Shown: positions 10,661 through 20,794 of the stretch, in pieces
Numbering within the stretch: the stretch's first letter is position 1
How the letters are laid out: the number at the start of each line of letters is the position of its first letter
Origin: Brachionus manjavacas
Taxonomy: Eukaryota; Rotifera; Eurotatoria; Ploima; Brachionidae
Direction: 5' to 3'
DNA: 64,000 bases
Assembly (NCBI GenBank): GCA_019054805.1
Contig: JAHQIY010000003.1
Coordinates: 930,001 to 994,000, forward strand
Position numbers and translations under genes: made by a program
Notes under the pieces: generated by a model
The model's input: only the letters and a program-made list of their open reading frames with translations
What the model was told of the DNA's origin: nothing
The model's database searches: none

Positions 10661-11490
10661 ACAGTTTGGTCAAAAAAGAATTAATTATCTAAATAATTTT
10701 TTTATTTATTTTGGAAAAAATAGAAATGACTTTTTAATAAATTTTTATAACACCTGATGTTTTAGTTTATTTTAATTAATTTAATTTATAAGATTAAAAC
10801 TTAAAAAAAATTTAATTTTTAAAATTCTGATTTAAAATTATTAATTTTAAAAAGAAAATTTTAGAGTTGTTTTAGCCATGAGTTTATGTTTATTAATTTT
10901 TTTAATGAAGTAATCAGTTCGATTCCTAATTTCTTTAAAAATTTCATTTCAAAAATCGAGAATTTTTCTCAAAAAATTAAAGCCGACTATAGTCTAAAAG
11001 AAAACTAAAGCGGGTAAATAAACATTATTTTTTTGACTTACTTTGGCAAAAAAATAATTAATGTTTATTATATTATATTATAGCTATAAAAGTTGAGTTA
11101 ATTAAAATGTTGATTAAATTTTCTTTTAACAGAAGTTTCCTAGTTCGATCCTTGATCAAAATAATTGATAAAAACGAATTTTCTTTTATCAAATTTTCAA
11201 AATTTTTTCTTAAGTTACAATTTTTTACTTATTTATTTCCAATTTTTTAAATTTTATATTATTTCGACATGGGATCGATCTTGGACACTTTTGTTAATGA
11301 AAAATAAATCAACATCTTAACTAACTCGACTATAATATAACTTTTTTTTTTGTAATTTTTTTTGCTAAAATCACTTAACTAAAAAATATTGTCTTTATTT
11401 GAAATATGGTTCGAAAATGTTAAAAATAATTTTTATAACCTGTTTTAAATAGTCTAGTCGACTTAGTCGTCTCCCAATACTAACCAACAT

Positions 11491-13902
11491 TTGTTTAATC
11501 TTTCTTTTAAGACAGAGTCTGAATTATCAGACTTTCAACGAGTGATCTTTAATAAATACTATAAAAACAGTATTTTCAAAAAAGATTTTTTCATAAAAAC
11601 AAATTGTAATTCCTTAAATATCTCAGAATTAAACAAGTTACCGAGATCGCCATCATCATTTGAAAATATGTCTCAAAGCAAGCGACTTCGATCTAATGCC
11701 GAGATAAATTTGGTAATGATTGATGAAAATGAGGAACCGAATGTTGCGACCCAGCTTGTAATTTCCCAATCGTCGCAGGCATTAGAGTATGAAACTCAGG
11801 ACGTTAGGGCTGTTGTTTCTAATGATGACAGTGATGAATGGCAGTCTTTAGATGAAGAAGTTCCACAAAATCGAAAAAAAAAGTCTAAGTGCTGGGTTCA
11901 TTTCAAAGAGCATTATAAGTCAAATAAGAAATCAAAAGAAAAGAAGCTTTTTGTTGTTTGCCATCATCCAATATCAACTGGAAACTGTTTAAAAAATATC
12001 CTCATGGGAAGGATTCCACGGGTCAAATGGTCGACCATCTCCGCAAAAAGCATAAGTTTGAATGCACAGGCAAAGAGAATAGCGAAACAACATATTCTGA
12101 TATTTGCCATATTCTTTTAATGTTTATTATTACTTCATCATTGCCATTCAGGTGTTTAGAGAACAAGTTTTTCAAAAAGTTTTGCACGAGCTTAAATCCA
12201 AACTTTAAAATTCCAACAAGAAAGCAGATTTGAGTGATGATTACTACAATCAAAAAAAAAATGTTGTAATGAAGATGTTTGAAAAAATTACATTTATCAA
12301 CTTTACGACAGACTGCTGGACTTCTATTCAAAATTTTTCGTACCTAAGTCTAACAGCTCATTTTTTTGATGCAAACTTAAAGCTTTGCTCTATTTGCCTA
12401 GCAGTTCGTCACATCTTTGTTGGTCATTCATCAAGTAATTTAGCAAAGTATATTAAAGAAATTTGGAATGAATTTAAAATACAGTCAAAACTTGGATTTT
12501 TTTCGACTGACAACGTTAAATCGATGATCCGAACTGTCACAGATTTAGATCTTGAACGTGTTCCTTGTTTTGCTCACATTTTATATCCAATAGTCAAAAA
12601 TTCATTAAAATCTATCAAGCAGCATTCCAAATGTAACTTAACTGATCCAGATCCGGAAACAGAATATGAAACCATGGCTCATTATGATGATGATGATGAG
12701 AATGAGTATGAAGAGCAAACTGATCTTGATGATTTAACAAAAAAAGAACGTTTGAAACGAGAAATTTCATTTAATTTAGATTTACATTCGACAAAATTTA
12801 AATGTTTTGACAAAGGTAATTTTATAATAATTTTTTCTGAAATTTGTTAAATTAACTTTATTTTAAAAGCTCTGAAAAAATGTTGTTCAATCGCTTCCCT
12901 TTTTAATCATTCTACAAATTTTAAAGAAGAATTGATCAAAAAACAAAAAGAAAATAGCAAAAAAATCGAATGTTTATCACAGCAAGTTGAGACAAGATGG
13001 AACAGCCTTTTTTTAATGATCAAAAAAATTATAAATAATCACGATCTTTTGAGTTTGATGTTGAAAAACGATAGACAGCATAGGCATCTGGTTTTGACAG
13101 ACGAGGAAAAAATCATTTTGGATGAAGCTTTGGAAATTTTGGAAGTATTTTATGAGATTTCATTAAGGATTTCAGTTGAATCGGTTGGGACAGCTTGTTT
13201 AATTATACCTTCAATATTGTTATTGAAAAGTGTGCTAAAAACTGATCTACAAGATGGAAATTTTAAAGGTTGTTTCAAAAAAAATTTAATTTTGTACGTT
13301 GATTTTTATGATGAGAAATATTCCCTTTCAGATAATAGACACCTTATTTTGTCCACATTTTTGAACCCAAAATAAAAAAAATTTTCAATGGCTTTAAAAA
13401 CTGCTCAAGTTAATTTTTTAAATATAAGTAGAGAACTTATAAGGATAAAATTACCAGAACTAAAGGATTCTTTAAGTCTCAAAGTCTCTGAAATTCGAAC
13501 TCTGAAATTTGAAAAAATACATCTGAAAAAAAGAAAGTCCAATTAAGCGATTCCTCTGATGATGAATCAGATAAAGATGAAATAAATTGGAGATTAGCTA
13601 AGAAAGAGATTGCCGGCTATGTTGAAGAATCATGGAAGCTATTTGAAAAAGAAATTGAAACAGCAACTGAAAACCAATCGCCTGAGAAGAACAAAATATT
13701 GGATTTTTGGAAGTTAAATAAAGTCAAGTATCCAATCTTGTATGAGTGTTTTAAAATTTATGGAAGCATTCCTGGCACAAGTATTTCATCCAAAAGAATT
13801 TTTTCGCATGTTGGGTATCAAGTTTGGGATAGGCGGAATAAAATCTCACCAGAGCGCGTCGAAAAAATAATGTTTTTGTATGAGAACTTAAAAAATATAT
13901 AG
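11491..13902 (+). pseudogene. hAT-B transposase (BED finger, RNase H-like core, hAT dimerisation), broken
   Basis: N-terminal acidic leader, then a BED-finger-like region (SKCWVHFKEHY ... KDSTGQMVDHLRKKH) split by a frameshift near 11955. Next LPFRCLENKFFKKFC...FKIPTRK, a second frameshift near 12228, then SDDYYNQKK...FTTDCWTSIQNFSYLSLTAHF with the conserved D-C-W-T-S segment, ...CFAHILY and, after an intron at 12816-12869 (GT...AG, phase 1, 54 nt), KKCCSIASLFNHS...VETRWNSLFLMI. After further damage near 13375-13540 the frame resumes (VQLSDSSDDESDKDEINW) and ends in the hAT dimerisation region (FWKLNKVKYPIL...PGTSISSKRIFSHVG...SPERVEKIMFL). Its closest general relatives are ZBED-type hAT proteins. 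At least three frame breaks make it inactive. Confidence 0.85.
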
Positions 13903-14739
13903 TTTTTTTGAATATTTTTATCGCAAAATAAATTTCTGAAATTTCTATCTGTCTTTTTTATTGTCATTCCCTATCATCTAATTCTTTAAAATAATGCTTT
14001 AATGAAATAACTATTAATTAAGTGATTTTAGCAAAAAAAATTACAAAAAAAAAAGTTATATTATAGTCGAGTTAGTTAAGATGTTGATTTATTTTTCATT
14101 AACAAAAGTGTCCAAGATCGATCCCATGTCGAAATAATATAAAATTTAAAAAATTGGAAATAAATAAGTAAAAAATTGTAACTTAAGAAAAAAATTTTGA
14201 AACTTTGATAAAAGAAAATTCATTTTTTTCAATTATCAATTATTTTGATCAAGGATCGAACTAGGAAACTTCTGTTAAAAGAAAATTTAATCAACATTTT
14301 AATTAACTCAACTTTTATAGCTATAATATAATATAATAAACATTAATTATTTTTTTGCCAAAGTAAGTCAAAAAAATAATGTTTATTTACCCGCTTTAGT
14401 TTTCTTTTAGACTATAGTCGGCTTTAATTTTTTTTGAGAAAAATTCTCGATTTTTGAAATGAAATTTTTAAAGAAATTAGGAATCGAACTGATTACTTCA
14501 TTAAAAAAATTAATAAACATAAACTCATGGCTAAAACAACTCTAAAATTTTCTTTTTAAAATTAATAATTTTAAATCAGAATTTTAAAAATTAAATTTTT
14601 TTAAGTTTTAATCTTATAAATTAAATTAATTAAAATAAACTAAAACATCAGGTGTTATAAAAATTTATTAAAAAGTCATTTCTATTTTTTCCAAAATAAA
14701 TAAAAAAATTATTTAGATAATTAATTCTTTTTTGACCAA

Positions 14740-14891
14740 ACTGTTTTGGTCCTCCGTTTCAGTCTACGCTCCGTTTTGGTCCTCCGTTTCGGTCTCCGCT
14801 CCGTTTTGGTCCTCCGTTTCGGTCTCCGCTCCGTTTGGGTTTCTCCGTTTCCGTCTCCGCTCCGTTTTGGTCCTCCGTTTCGGTCTCCGCT
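14740..14891. repeat. 30-bp tandem repeat, right arm
   Basis: Inverted copy of the 10509-10660 array (TCCTCCGTTTCGGTCTCCGC units), about five units. Confidence 0.85.
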
Positions 14892-15269
14892 CCGTTAGGA
14901 TTCTCTGTTAAAGACTCCGTTAAGTCCGGAGGCTCCGTTCATTTACCCGTTTCCGTTGCCGTCACCGGAATTTTTCTCCGTTCCAACATTCGTCTCCGAT
15001 TATTGTCACCGTTTATTTCTACGTTCCGTACGGTGTCATTCCGGTAGTTCAACCGCTCCGTTTCTGTTCCTCCGTTTTACCTTCCGTTGATTTTTTTCCG
15101 GAGCCTTCCGGTGAACCCTCATCCGTTACCCAACACTAGTGCTTATTAAAGAATATTATAGTGTAAGAATGTTATTTATAGTGCAGCTTTGATTAATATA
15201 GTGCATGTAAATATTATAGTGCAATTTAAATATTATAGTGCAACTTGTGATTATTTATAGTGCAGAATG

Positions 15270-15465
15270 TATTTGATGCCATTAATATTGACCATTAAAA
15301 ATACAGGAGAGTTTTGGTATCGACATAATACTTCCTTTCCAAAGCTAAGTAAAATTGCAAATATTTTGCTTAATATTAAATCTTCAAGCGCATGTGTTGA
15401 AAGATTTTTTAGCATGTGTGGTTTTATATAAATCAAAGGATGCAAAATTTGGAGACCTATTTGTT
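15270..15465 (+). pseudogene. hAT dimerisation-domain fragment (third hAT, 3' end)
   Basis: In the plus frame starting near 15272 the sequence reads ILTIKNTGEFWYRHNTSFPK, then LSKIANILLNIKSSSACVERFFSMCGFI, stop, IKGCKIW. The spacing F-W...FP-L-IA-IL-I-SSSA-VERFFS is the classic hAT C-terminal signature. A stop follows shortly after ERFFS. Upstream are TTATAGTGC-type subterminal repeats (15160-15265). It is a short orphan: either the missing C terminus of the 6890-8406 pseudogene, pushed 7 kb away by nested insertions, or part of another hAT copy. Confidence 0.72.
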
Positions 15466-15639
15466 TATTTCAAAGTGCTTTTTAAGGGTTAACTTTGTAA
15501 TTGTAAAAGAATTAAACAATCCGGATAATTGACGTTATTTTTAATTGGAAAAATTTATTAGAAACAAACAAAATGAAATAAAATTTAATAAAATTTTTTT
15601 AATTACCTAATGAGTCCAAATTTTGAGCTTTTCTACCGA

Positions 15640-15770
15640 AAAAACTTAGATATTTTCGTTTTAGGTTCGGTAATGTAGCTGATTAGTTTGGCTTTTCGGT
15701 GTTCGTTAGGGTTCGATTCGTTGTACCGAAACAAAATCGAAACCGATTTTTTTTCCGGTTCAAAACACTG
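15640..15770. mobile_element. right terminus of a hAT element
   Basis: It ends CCGGTTCAAAACACTG, the complement of CAGTGTTTTGAACCGG, a typical hAT end. TACCGAAA/CGAAACCG words precede it. It probably closes the element whose C-terminal transposase codons are at 15270-15465. I did not find the matching left terminus in this window. Confidence 0.6.
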
Positions 15771-16507
15771 ATTTTATTTATCAAAAAGTACAGAAAGGAA
15801 TTTTACTTTTTTATATTTTCATTTTCTTTACCTCTAAAATTACGAAAATTTTAAAGTCTTTATGTAATCTATCTTAGGAATCTTCAAATTGTGCAAAAAA
15901 TCAAATTGTAAAAATTCCATTTAGTAAAATTTACATATTTTTGAAATGATTTAATTATTGAAAAAACTCCAATGAAGCAGCATAAGAAAAATAAAATACT
16001 CTGCGTAATGCCTTAAATTAAAAAAGAGTAAATTCATTTTACTTCCACGATTTAATTTAGAACAATAAGAAAAATGACTATCTTAAAAATAGATCTTAAG
16101 CAGAATTTTTCAAAAAAAAACATATTCATGTTTGACTTAAAAAAAATGATACATAAGTATTCACGTTAAATCAACCACATGTCAAGTACTAGACCAAAAA
16201 ATCCTATTCACTTCCTGTAATTTCATTTATTTGATTTTAAAAACATTTCTAAAATCTCAAAAAATAAATTTCCACTTGTTCATCAATTCAATAGTCATTT
16301 ATCAATCAGTCATTGCACTAAACGTGTTTTGAGAAGTATCGGAATTCAATAAAAATAAAATTAAAAAATCTTAAAAAAATATTCTATCACAAATTAATCA
16401 CAAGTGATTTGGTAGCGGATATTAAGCCGGAAACAAACATGTGAACACTATTTAAACTAGCTTAGCATTTAAAATAAATTAAATTTTTATTTAAATTTTA
16501 TTTCCAA
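15771..16507. other. AT-rich sequence upstream of GPCR 1
   Basis: No coding region or recognisable repeat. It would contain the GPCR promoter and 5' UTR, but I see no TATA box that I would defend. Confidence 0.3.
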
Positions 16508-17503
16508 ATGAACGCTTCTAATTCAAGCGAGAATGCGTCAATTTTTGATCCGTACAGCCAGGCCTTCAGCACTTACTACGTAGCCAACTACATCGACTGG
16601 ACCTTCCGCATCATTTCTCTCCTAATTCACATTTTCTACGCCATAATTGTTCTGTCAAAAAAACAACTACAAACAAGAACCTACGTCTTAATGCACCATG
16701 TAAACTTTGTATCATTTGTCTACATTTTACACTTCGTGGCTTTTTTTGACACCCGGACTGCTTCATACGGCCAAAATTTCACTCTTGAAGTAGCATTGTG
16801 CACACTGAGCGAAATATTTTGGAGCTTGTTGGCCTACATGAGAACCTATTCCATACTTCTACTAGCTGTGTATAGATACTCGGCAGTCTACTGGATCAAA
16901 ATGTACCGCTTGATCAACGCCAAAACACTGTACATTTACGCGCTGATTTTTGCCGCATGGCTCGGCTCACTTCTGCTGACTTTAGTATTCAAGTTTTCAT
17001 TCAGCACCACTCATTCTGTTTACTTTTGCACTCCTGGCTACTCGGACAACTTGTTGATGATCATAATCAGCCAATGCTTGACCAATGTTATTTGTAACAT
17101 CGTGCCAGTTACACTGGTCGTGGTGCTCTATGCAAGGATTCTAGAGAAACTTAAAGAAAGCAAAAGAAATTTGAACAGATTCAGTAGGCAGCAGTCGGGT
17201 TTTTCTAAAAGAAAGGAATTCGAGCTGGCCAAACAATTTATTTTTGTCAACACGTTCACTATATTGAGCTCAGTGGTGTCCATAATGATCAATTTGGTCA
17301 TGGTTTTGGCCTCGTACCAGTCCAAAAAATACACCAGCACTGAGATCGATGCCATGTTCATTGAAGTTCGGCCTGCTTTGAGAGCTTTGTTCATTTTTTT
17401 TCAGACTTGTTTGCCCGTTCTTACCATTGTCTACAACCCCGAAATTAAATTGAGCCAAAAAATTGACAAATTTAAAAATATATCAATTTCAATTATTACT
17501 TAA
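16508..17503 (+). CDS. rhodopsin-type G protein-coupled receptor, divergent (GPCR 1)
   Basis: 331 residues, intronless, seven hydrophobic segments: TM1 about 30-50, TM2 about 59-80, TM3 about 97-121, TM4 about 141-161, TM5 about 184-208, TM6 about 240-266, TM7 about 283-306. The short N terminus has three N-glycosylation sites (NAS, NSS, NAS), fitting an extracellular end without signal peptide. Cys98 at the top of TM3 (ALCTLSEI) and Cys174 in loop 2 (FCTPG) can form the family disulphide. TM4 has its Trp (AAWLGS). The usual DRY is replaced by YRYSAV (122-127), and TM7 ends VYNPEIK instead of NPxxY. Its ligand cannot be read; a small peptide is plausible but unproven. The frame is intact and GC-richer than its flanks. 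The ATG at 16508 is aligned by MNAS with the paralogue's start. Confidence 0.85.
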   Translation: MNASNSSENASIFDPYSQAFSTYYVANYIDWTFRIISLLIHIFYAIIVLSKKQLQTRTYVLMHHVNFVSFVYILHFVAFFDTRTASYGQNFTLEVALCTLSEIFWSLLAYMRTYSILLLAVYRYSAVYWIKMYRLINAKTLYIYALIFAAWLGSLLLTLVFKFSFSTTHSVYFCTPGYSDNLLMIIISQCLTNVICNIVPVTLVVVLYARILEKLKESKRNLNRFSRQQSGFSKRKEFELAKQFIFVNTFTILSSVVSIMINLVMVLASYQSKKYTSTEIDAMFIEVRPALRALFIFFQTCLPVLTIVYNPEIKLSQKIDKFKNISISIIT

Positions 17504-17519
17504 TTTTTTGTAAATAAAT

Positions 17520-17800
17520 CTTATTCAATTTTCGTTTGTTTAATAGGATCCTACTAAAACACTGACCCCCAATTTTTGAAATTTCTTCACCCCCAAAAAT
17601 ATTTTTAAAAGTTTTAATAAATCATTTAGATTTCAAGAAATTCAAAACTTTTGTGCTATCTGAATTCGACATTTTTGACTCAAAATTCGTAATCTACGCC
17701 CTCGAAAAATCCATAAAAATTTTTTTTTGGTGGGGGGGGGCTAAAAAAAGGTTTTTACACCCAGGGTTCCAAAAATAGCAAACCTTCTAAAAAGTTGTTG
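17520..17800. repeat. MITE-like fragment with TGACCCCCAATTTT
   Basis: TGACCCCCAATTTT near 17565 recurs near 19050, and in inverted form (AAAATTGGGGGCCA) near 54897. The fragment also has CACCCCCAAAA and a run of nine G at about 17733. No coding potential. Confidence 0.35.
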
Positions 17801-17834
17801 TTCTTTTCAAAGATAAAACTTAAATACACTTTAA

Positions 17835-18095
17835 TTTATTTATTTGTTTTCTGTACCGAGCTAGAGCTCCTTCAGAATAAGTTAAAAAAAAAAAAAAATA
17901 AAATAAAAATAAAATAAAAATAAAATTATAGTTAATAAAATGAGATAAAAAAAAAGAATCAAAATAGAGTAAATAAGCTAAAAAAATGAAAGTTGTTACA
18001 TGTGGCAGATGTTTAAATAGTTCAAGTTTCAGGAAAAAAAAGAAGAAATTACTAGGTAGCAATTACACAATGGAGTTGGATATTCAAGTTTATCT
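17835..18095 (-). mobile_element. LINE-A 3'-end fragment
   Basis: On the minus strand it ends CTGAAGGAGCTCTAGCTCGG TACAGAAAACAAATAAATAA, the terminal hairpin-like tail of the LINE at 29592-34800. It continues upstream with the same 3' UTR and the last ORF2 codons, including the AACTTGAACTATTTAAACAT segment. The copy is 5'-truncated at about 18095, where a Tc1-type element starts. Confidence 0.85.
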
Positions 18096-18116
18096 TACAA
18101 GAAATGTTGTTTGTAC

Positions 18117-18420
18117 AGTTTGCCACAAAAAGTTAGAATCAAGTTGGAAAAAATAAAAATATTGTTATTTTGCAATTAAAAAAATAGTTAACTATGAATT
18201 TTTTTCAAATAATAGTTTTTTTAAAGTAAGACTACCTAAAAATCTAACAAAATAAAGAAAAAATGGGTAAAAATAAAATAACTGATCAACAGAGATGGCA
18301 AATTGCATTTTTTTTGATAAATCAGACAAAGACTAAAAGAGAAATAGCCGAGTTAATGAAATAATGAACAAAAAAATAATCAGAATAAAAAAAAAGTTTG
18401 ACTCTAACTTTTTGCGACAT
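18117..18420 (+). mobile_element. small Tc1/mariner-type element with an HTH remnant
   Basis: The ends CAGTTTGCCACAAAAAGTTA and, inverted, CAGTATGTCGCAAAAAGTTA are flanked by TA. Inside, an ATG near 18263 opens MGKNKITDQQRWQIAFFLIN followed by QTKTKREIAELMK and a stop. This is the first helix-turn-helix of a Tc1-like transposase. The rest of the gene is gone, so it is an internally deleted, non-autonomous derivative of about 300 bp. Confidence 0.72.
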
Positions 18421-18716
18421 ACTGTACAGAAATATTCATTTAATCATTTAATCAACACTTATGAAAAAAAATTTTTAAAATCAATTTTTAATAAGAATTT
18501 TTCAATATAATATATAAAATAAATCAATCAATTAAATAATCAATACTAATTTATTTTTCATTTAATTTAATTATTCTGACAGCGGAGCAACAGGTAAAAC
18601 CTTGTTTTTCATTAAAAATCAAATTTGTCAAATTTGAATTCTTTTATTAAAATTTTTGGATTAAACTAAAAAATTCGATATTTTTAGGTGCTTAACTACA
18701 GTTTTTTTCGATTTTC

Positions 18717-18953
18717 CTAAAAAAATGCTTTTAGGACTTGACCGTATGTCGCACCATTATTGTAACCTACTAAACAACGCCAAAATCGTCTAATTAAATT
18801 TTTTGAAGGCTCAGAACCCAAATACTTTTCTCTTGCTTCGGTTAAAAGCTCCATCATTCTAGGAAATTTCTGATTTGTTCTTGCTCTAATATGCTGTCTT
18901 AAATAACACCAAAGATCGTCTATAGGATTGAGCTCACAATGAAATTTAGGCAA
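18717..18953 (-). pseudogene. Tc1/mariner transposase C-terminal fragment (DDE_3)
   Basis: The minus frame reads MPKFHCELNPIDDLWCYLRQ, then IRARTNQKFPRMMELLTEAREKYLG and RRFWRCLVGYNNGATY. ELNPI(D/E)-LW is the segment carrying the last catalytic acidic residue of Tc1-type DDE_3 domains. Only 78 codons remain. No N-terminal partner is adjacent; the HTH remnant at 18263 is on the other strand, so they need not be the same element. Confidence 0.82.
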
Positions 18954-18974
18954 AGAAACAATCTAATGTCCATA

Positions 18975-19640
18975 TTTTTTGAAAATTAAACAAGCTCTTG
19001 TTCAAAATTTTTATTTTTTGTGAAAATTGAAAATTTTTATATTTTTAAAAACCTGACCCCCAATTTTTTACGACTGACCTGCAACTGGCCCTCATTTTCA
19101 CTTGTAGAGAATTTAACGAGCTTTCTAAAAATGTGCTTAGTATTTCTCTATGAAGTATATTTTTGAGAATTTCAAATGATTTCATGATAATTGAGAACAT
19201 TCAATTTATAATTTATAATATTTGATATTTTTTGTTTTATTAATTTGATAAAAAAATAGAGTCTTTGTCTTAAATTTTCAATTACGCAAAATATGATAAA
19301 TTTAAATGCGGTGAAAATTTTTATTATTTTTTTTTGCAATTTTTTGCCTCTTTTTTCTTTTACGTTTCAATATGATCTTTTGGTAGTGGAATTATTTTTA
19401 AATATTTGAGATAATTCCTTTTTTATTAAATTAATAAAACAAAAAATATCAAATATTACAATTTTAAATTAAATTTTCTCAATTATCATGAAATCATTTG
19501 AAATTCTCACACATTTTTAGAAAGCTCGTTAGTCAGTAAGGGGTCCGGCTTTAAAAATATACAAATATTCAATTTTCACAAGAAATAATAATTTTGAACA
19601 AGAACTTGTTTAATTTTCGAAAAATTGAGAAAATTTCAAA
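18975..19640. mobile_element. foldback MITE of about 650 bp
   Basis: Long imperfect inverted repeats: AACAAGCTCTTGTTCAAAAT near 18990 pairs with ATTTTGAACAAGAACTTGTT near 19590; TTAACGAGCTTTCTAAAAATGTG near 19110 pairs with a complement near 19510-19535; the ATTTCAAATGATTTCATGAT segments pair as well. No coding. One arm is repeated at 53385-53515, so this is a family. Confidence 0.75.
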
Positions 19641-20285
19641 CTATTTATTCAAACCAAAGCTCATTCAGATTAAAAATGTAAAATTAAAATAAAGTCAAAT
19701 AAATTATGAGGAAATAATTACACTATGTAGTCAAATGAAAAACAATGGAAAAAAATAATAATCAATTTAATCGAGATTAAGACTAAACACTGTTGATAAA
19801 TGTTCTCCAAAGAATCTTCCTTTTTATGTCTGTTTTTTTCCTTTTATTTGAGATCAATATTGAAATTAATCCAAAATTGAAAATTTATTAAATCTTAATT
19901 CCAAAACAAGTGGCTTTTTTCCATCTTACTACCAAAGTCAAGCCAATTTTGATTCCAAAATTTCTTAAAGACTTTTTCAACAAAGATGTCAACTGCTTGA
20001 GTTTTTATTTAAATACTTGGCTTTCTAAAGTTCTTGGGGATTAAATAATGATCACTTAAATTTTTTTAAATTTGAATATTTTTCTACATAAAATAAATTA
20101 AGTTAATCAAATTAAAATGCGAAAAAACTTGAGGTTACGAGAGAATGGAATAAATAGTTTCCTGTATAAAATAATCAATTGACTATTTCAGAGGTGGAAA
20201 CAAAATATTGGGTTTATCGTAAGTGCATTTGCTTCAGTTGACTCAATTGCTAAAATATCAGTTTAATTTATATTAGCTTTATTAC

Positions 20286-20332
20286 TTATTTATTTGTTTT
20301 CTGTACCGAGCTAGAGCTCCTTCGGAAATTAA
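20286..20332 (-). repeat. LINE-A terminal tail fragment
   Basis: TTATTTATTTGTTTTCTGTA followed by CCGAGCTAGAGCTCCTTC, the complement of the LINE-A 3' end. Only the tail is present. Confidence 0.75.
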
Positions 20333-20794
20333 GTTTTAAAATTGAATCATTTAAAGAAAGTTAAAACCATATCGAGATTTATTTTGTTCATCTATTTTTA
20401 AATTGTTCATCTTAATTTAACAATGTTCACATATCTTTTTAATTTGCCAAAAAGATAATTTTTAATTTGTAAAAATAATGTTGCTAATTTTTACAAAAAT
20501 TTGTTGGAAATTTAATAGAAAAAAATGAAAAAAGATTTTGAATCTTAAGAATAAAAATTACGCTTATTTGAGAGTGAACTTGGTATAAAAAAACTCGGAG
20601 TTATAAGTAAAAGTTTTTAATTTAACAAGATACAAGACATAAATTTCTTTATTCGAAAACTCAACTAAATTTATTTTTAAATTATCAAGTCAAATCAAGA
20701 GTTCTTTTTCATATTTGGACAAAGAGACTATTGTGCCACTCTAAAAGAGGCTGGTTCGTCTTTATCAGTGTCTGGTCGTCTTCGTTTTTAACGG

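Larger units (their letters stand above)
10234..15166 (+). mobile_element. hAT element (hAT-B) with about 1.15-kb terminal inverted repeats
   Basis: Arms 10234-11378 and 14019-15166 are nearly perfect inverted repeats. Within them the hAT-like terminus TAGTGTTGGGTAACGG appears (about 10269 and, inverted, to about 15132), preceded by about 30 bases of AT-rich flank that are also inverted. Because the flank is part of the palindrome, no 8-bp target duplication can be read. Between the arms is a BED/hAT transposase pseudogene. The arms contain GC-rich tandem repeats unlike their surroundings. Confidence 0.8.

Noticed and set aside
11523..13902. intact domesticated hAT gene
   Set aside because: At least three frame breaks beyond the one plausible intron, and complete terminal repeats, point to a dead transposon rather than a host gene.
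15251..15445. 64-codon minus-strand ORF
   Set aside because: The real signal is on the plus strand, where the same bases read as a hAT dimerisation domain.
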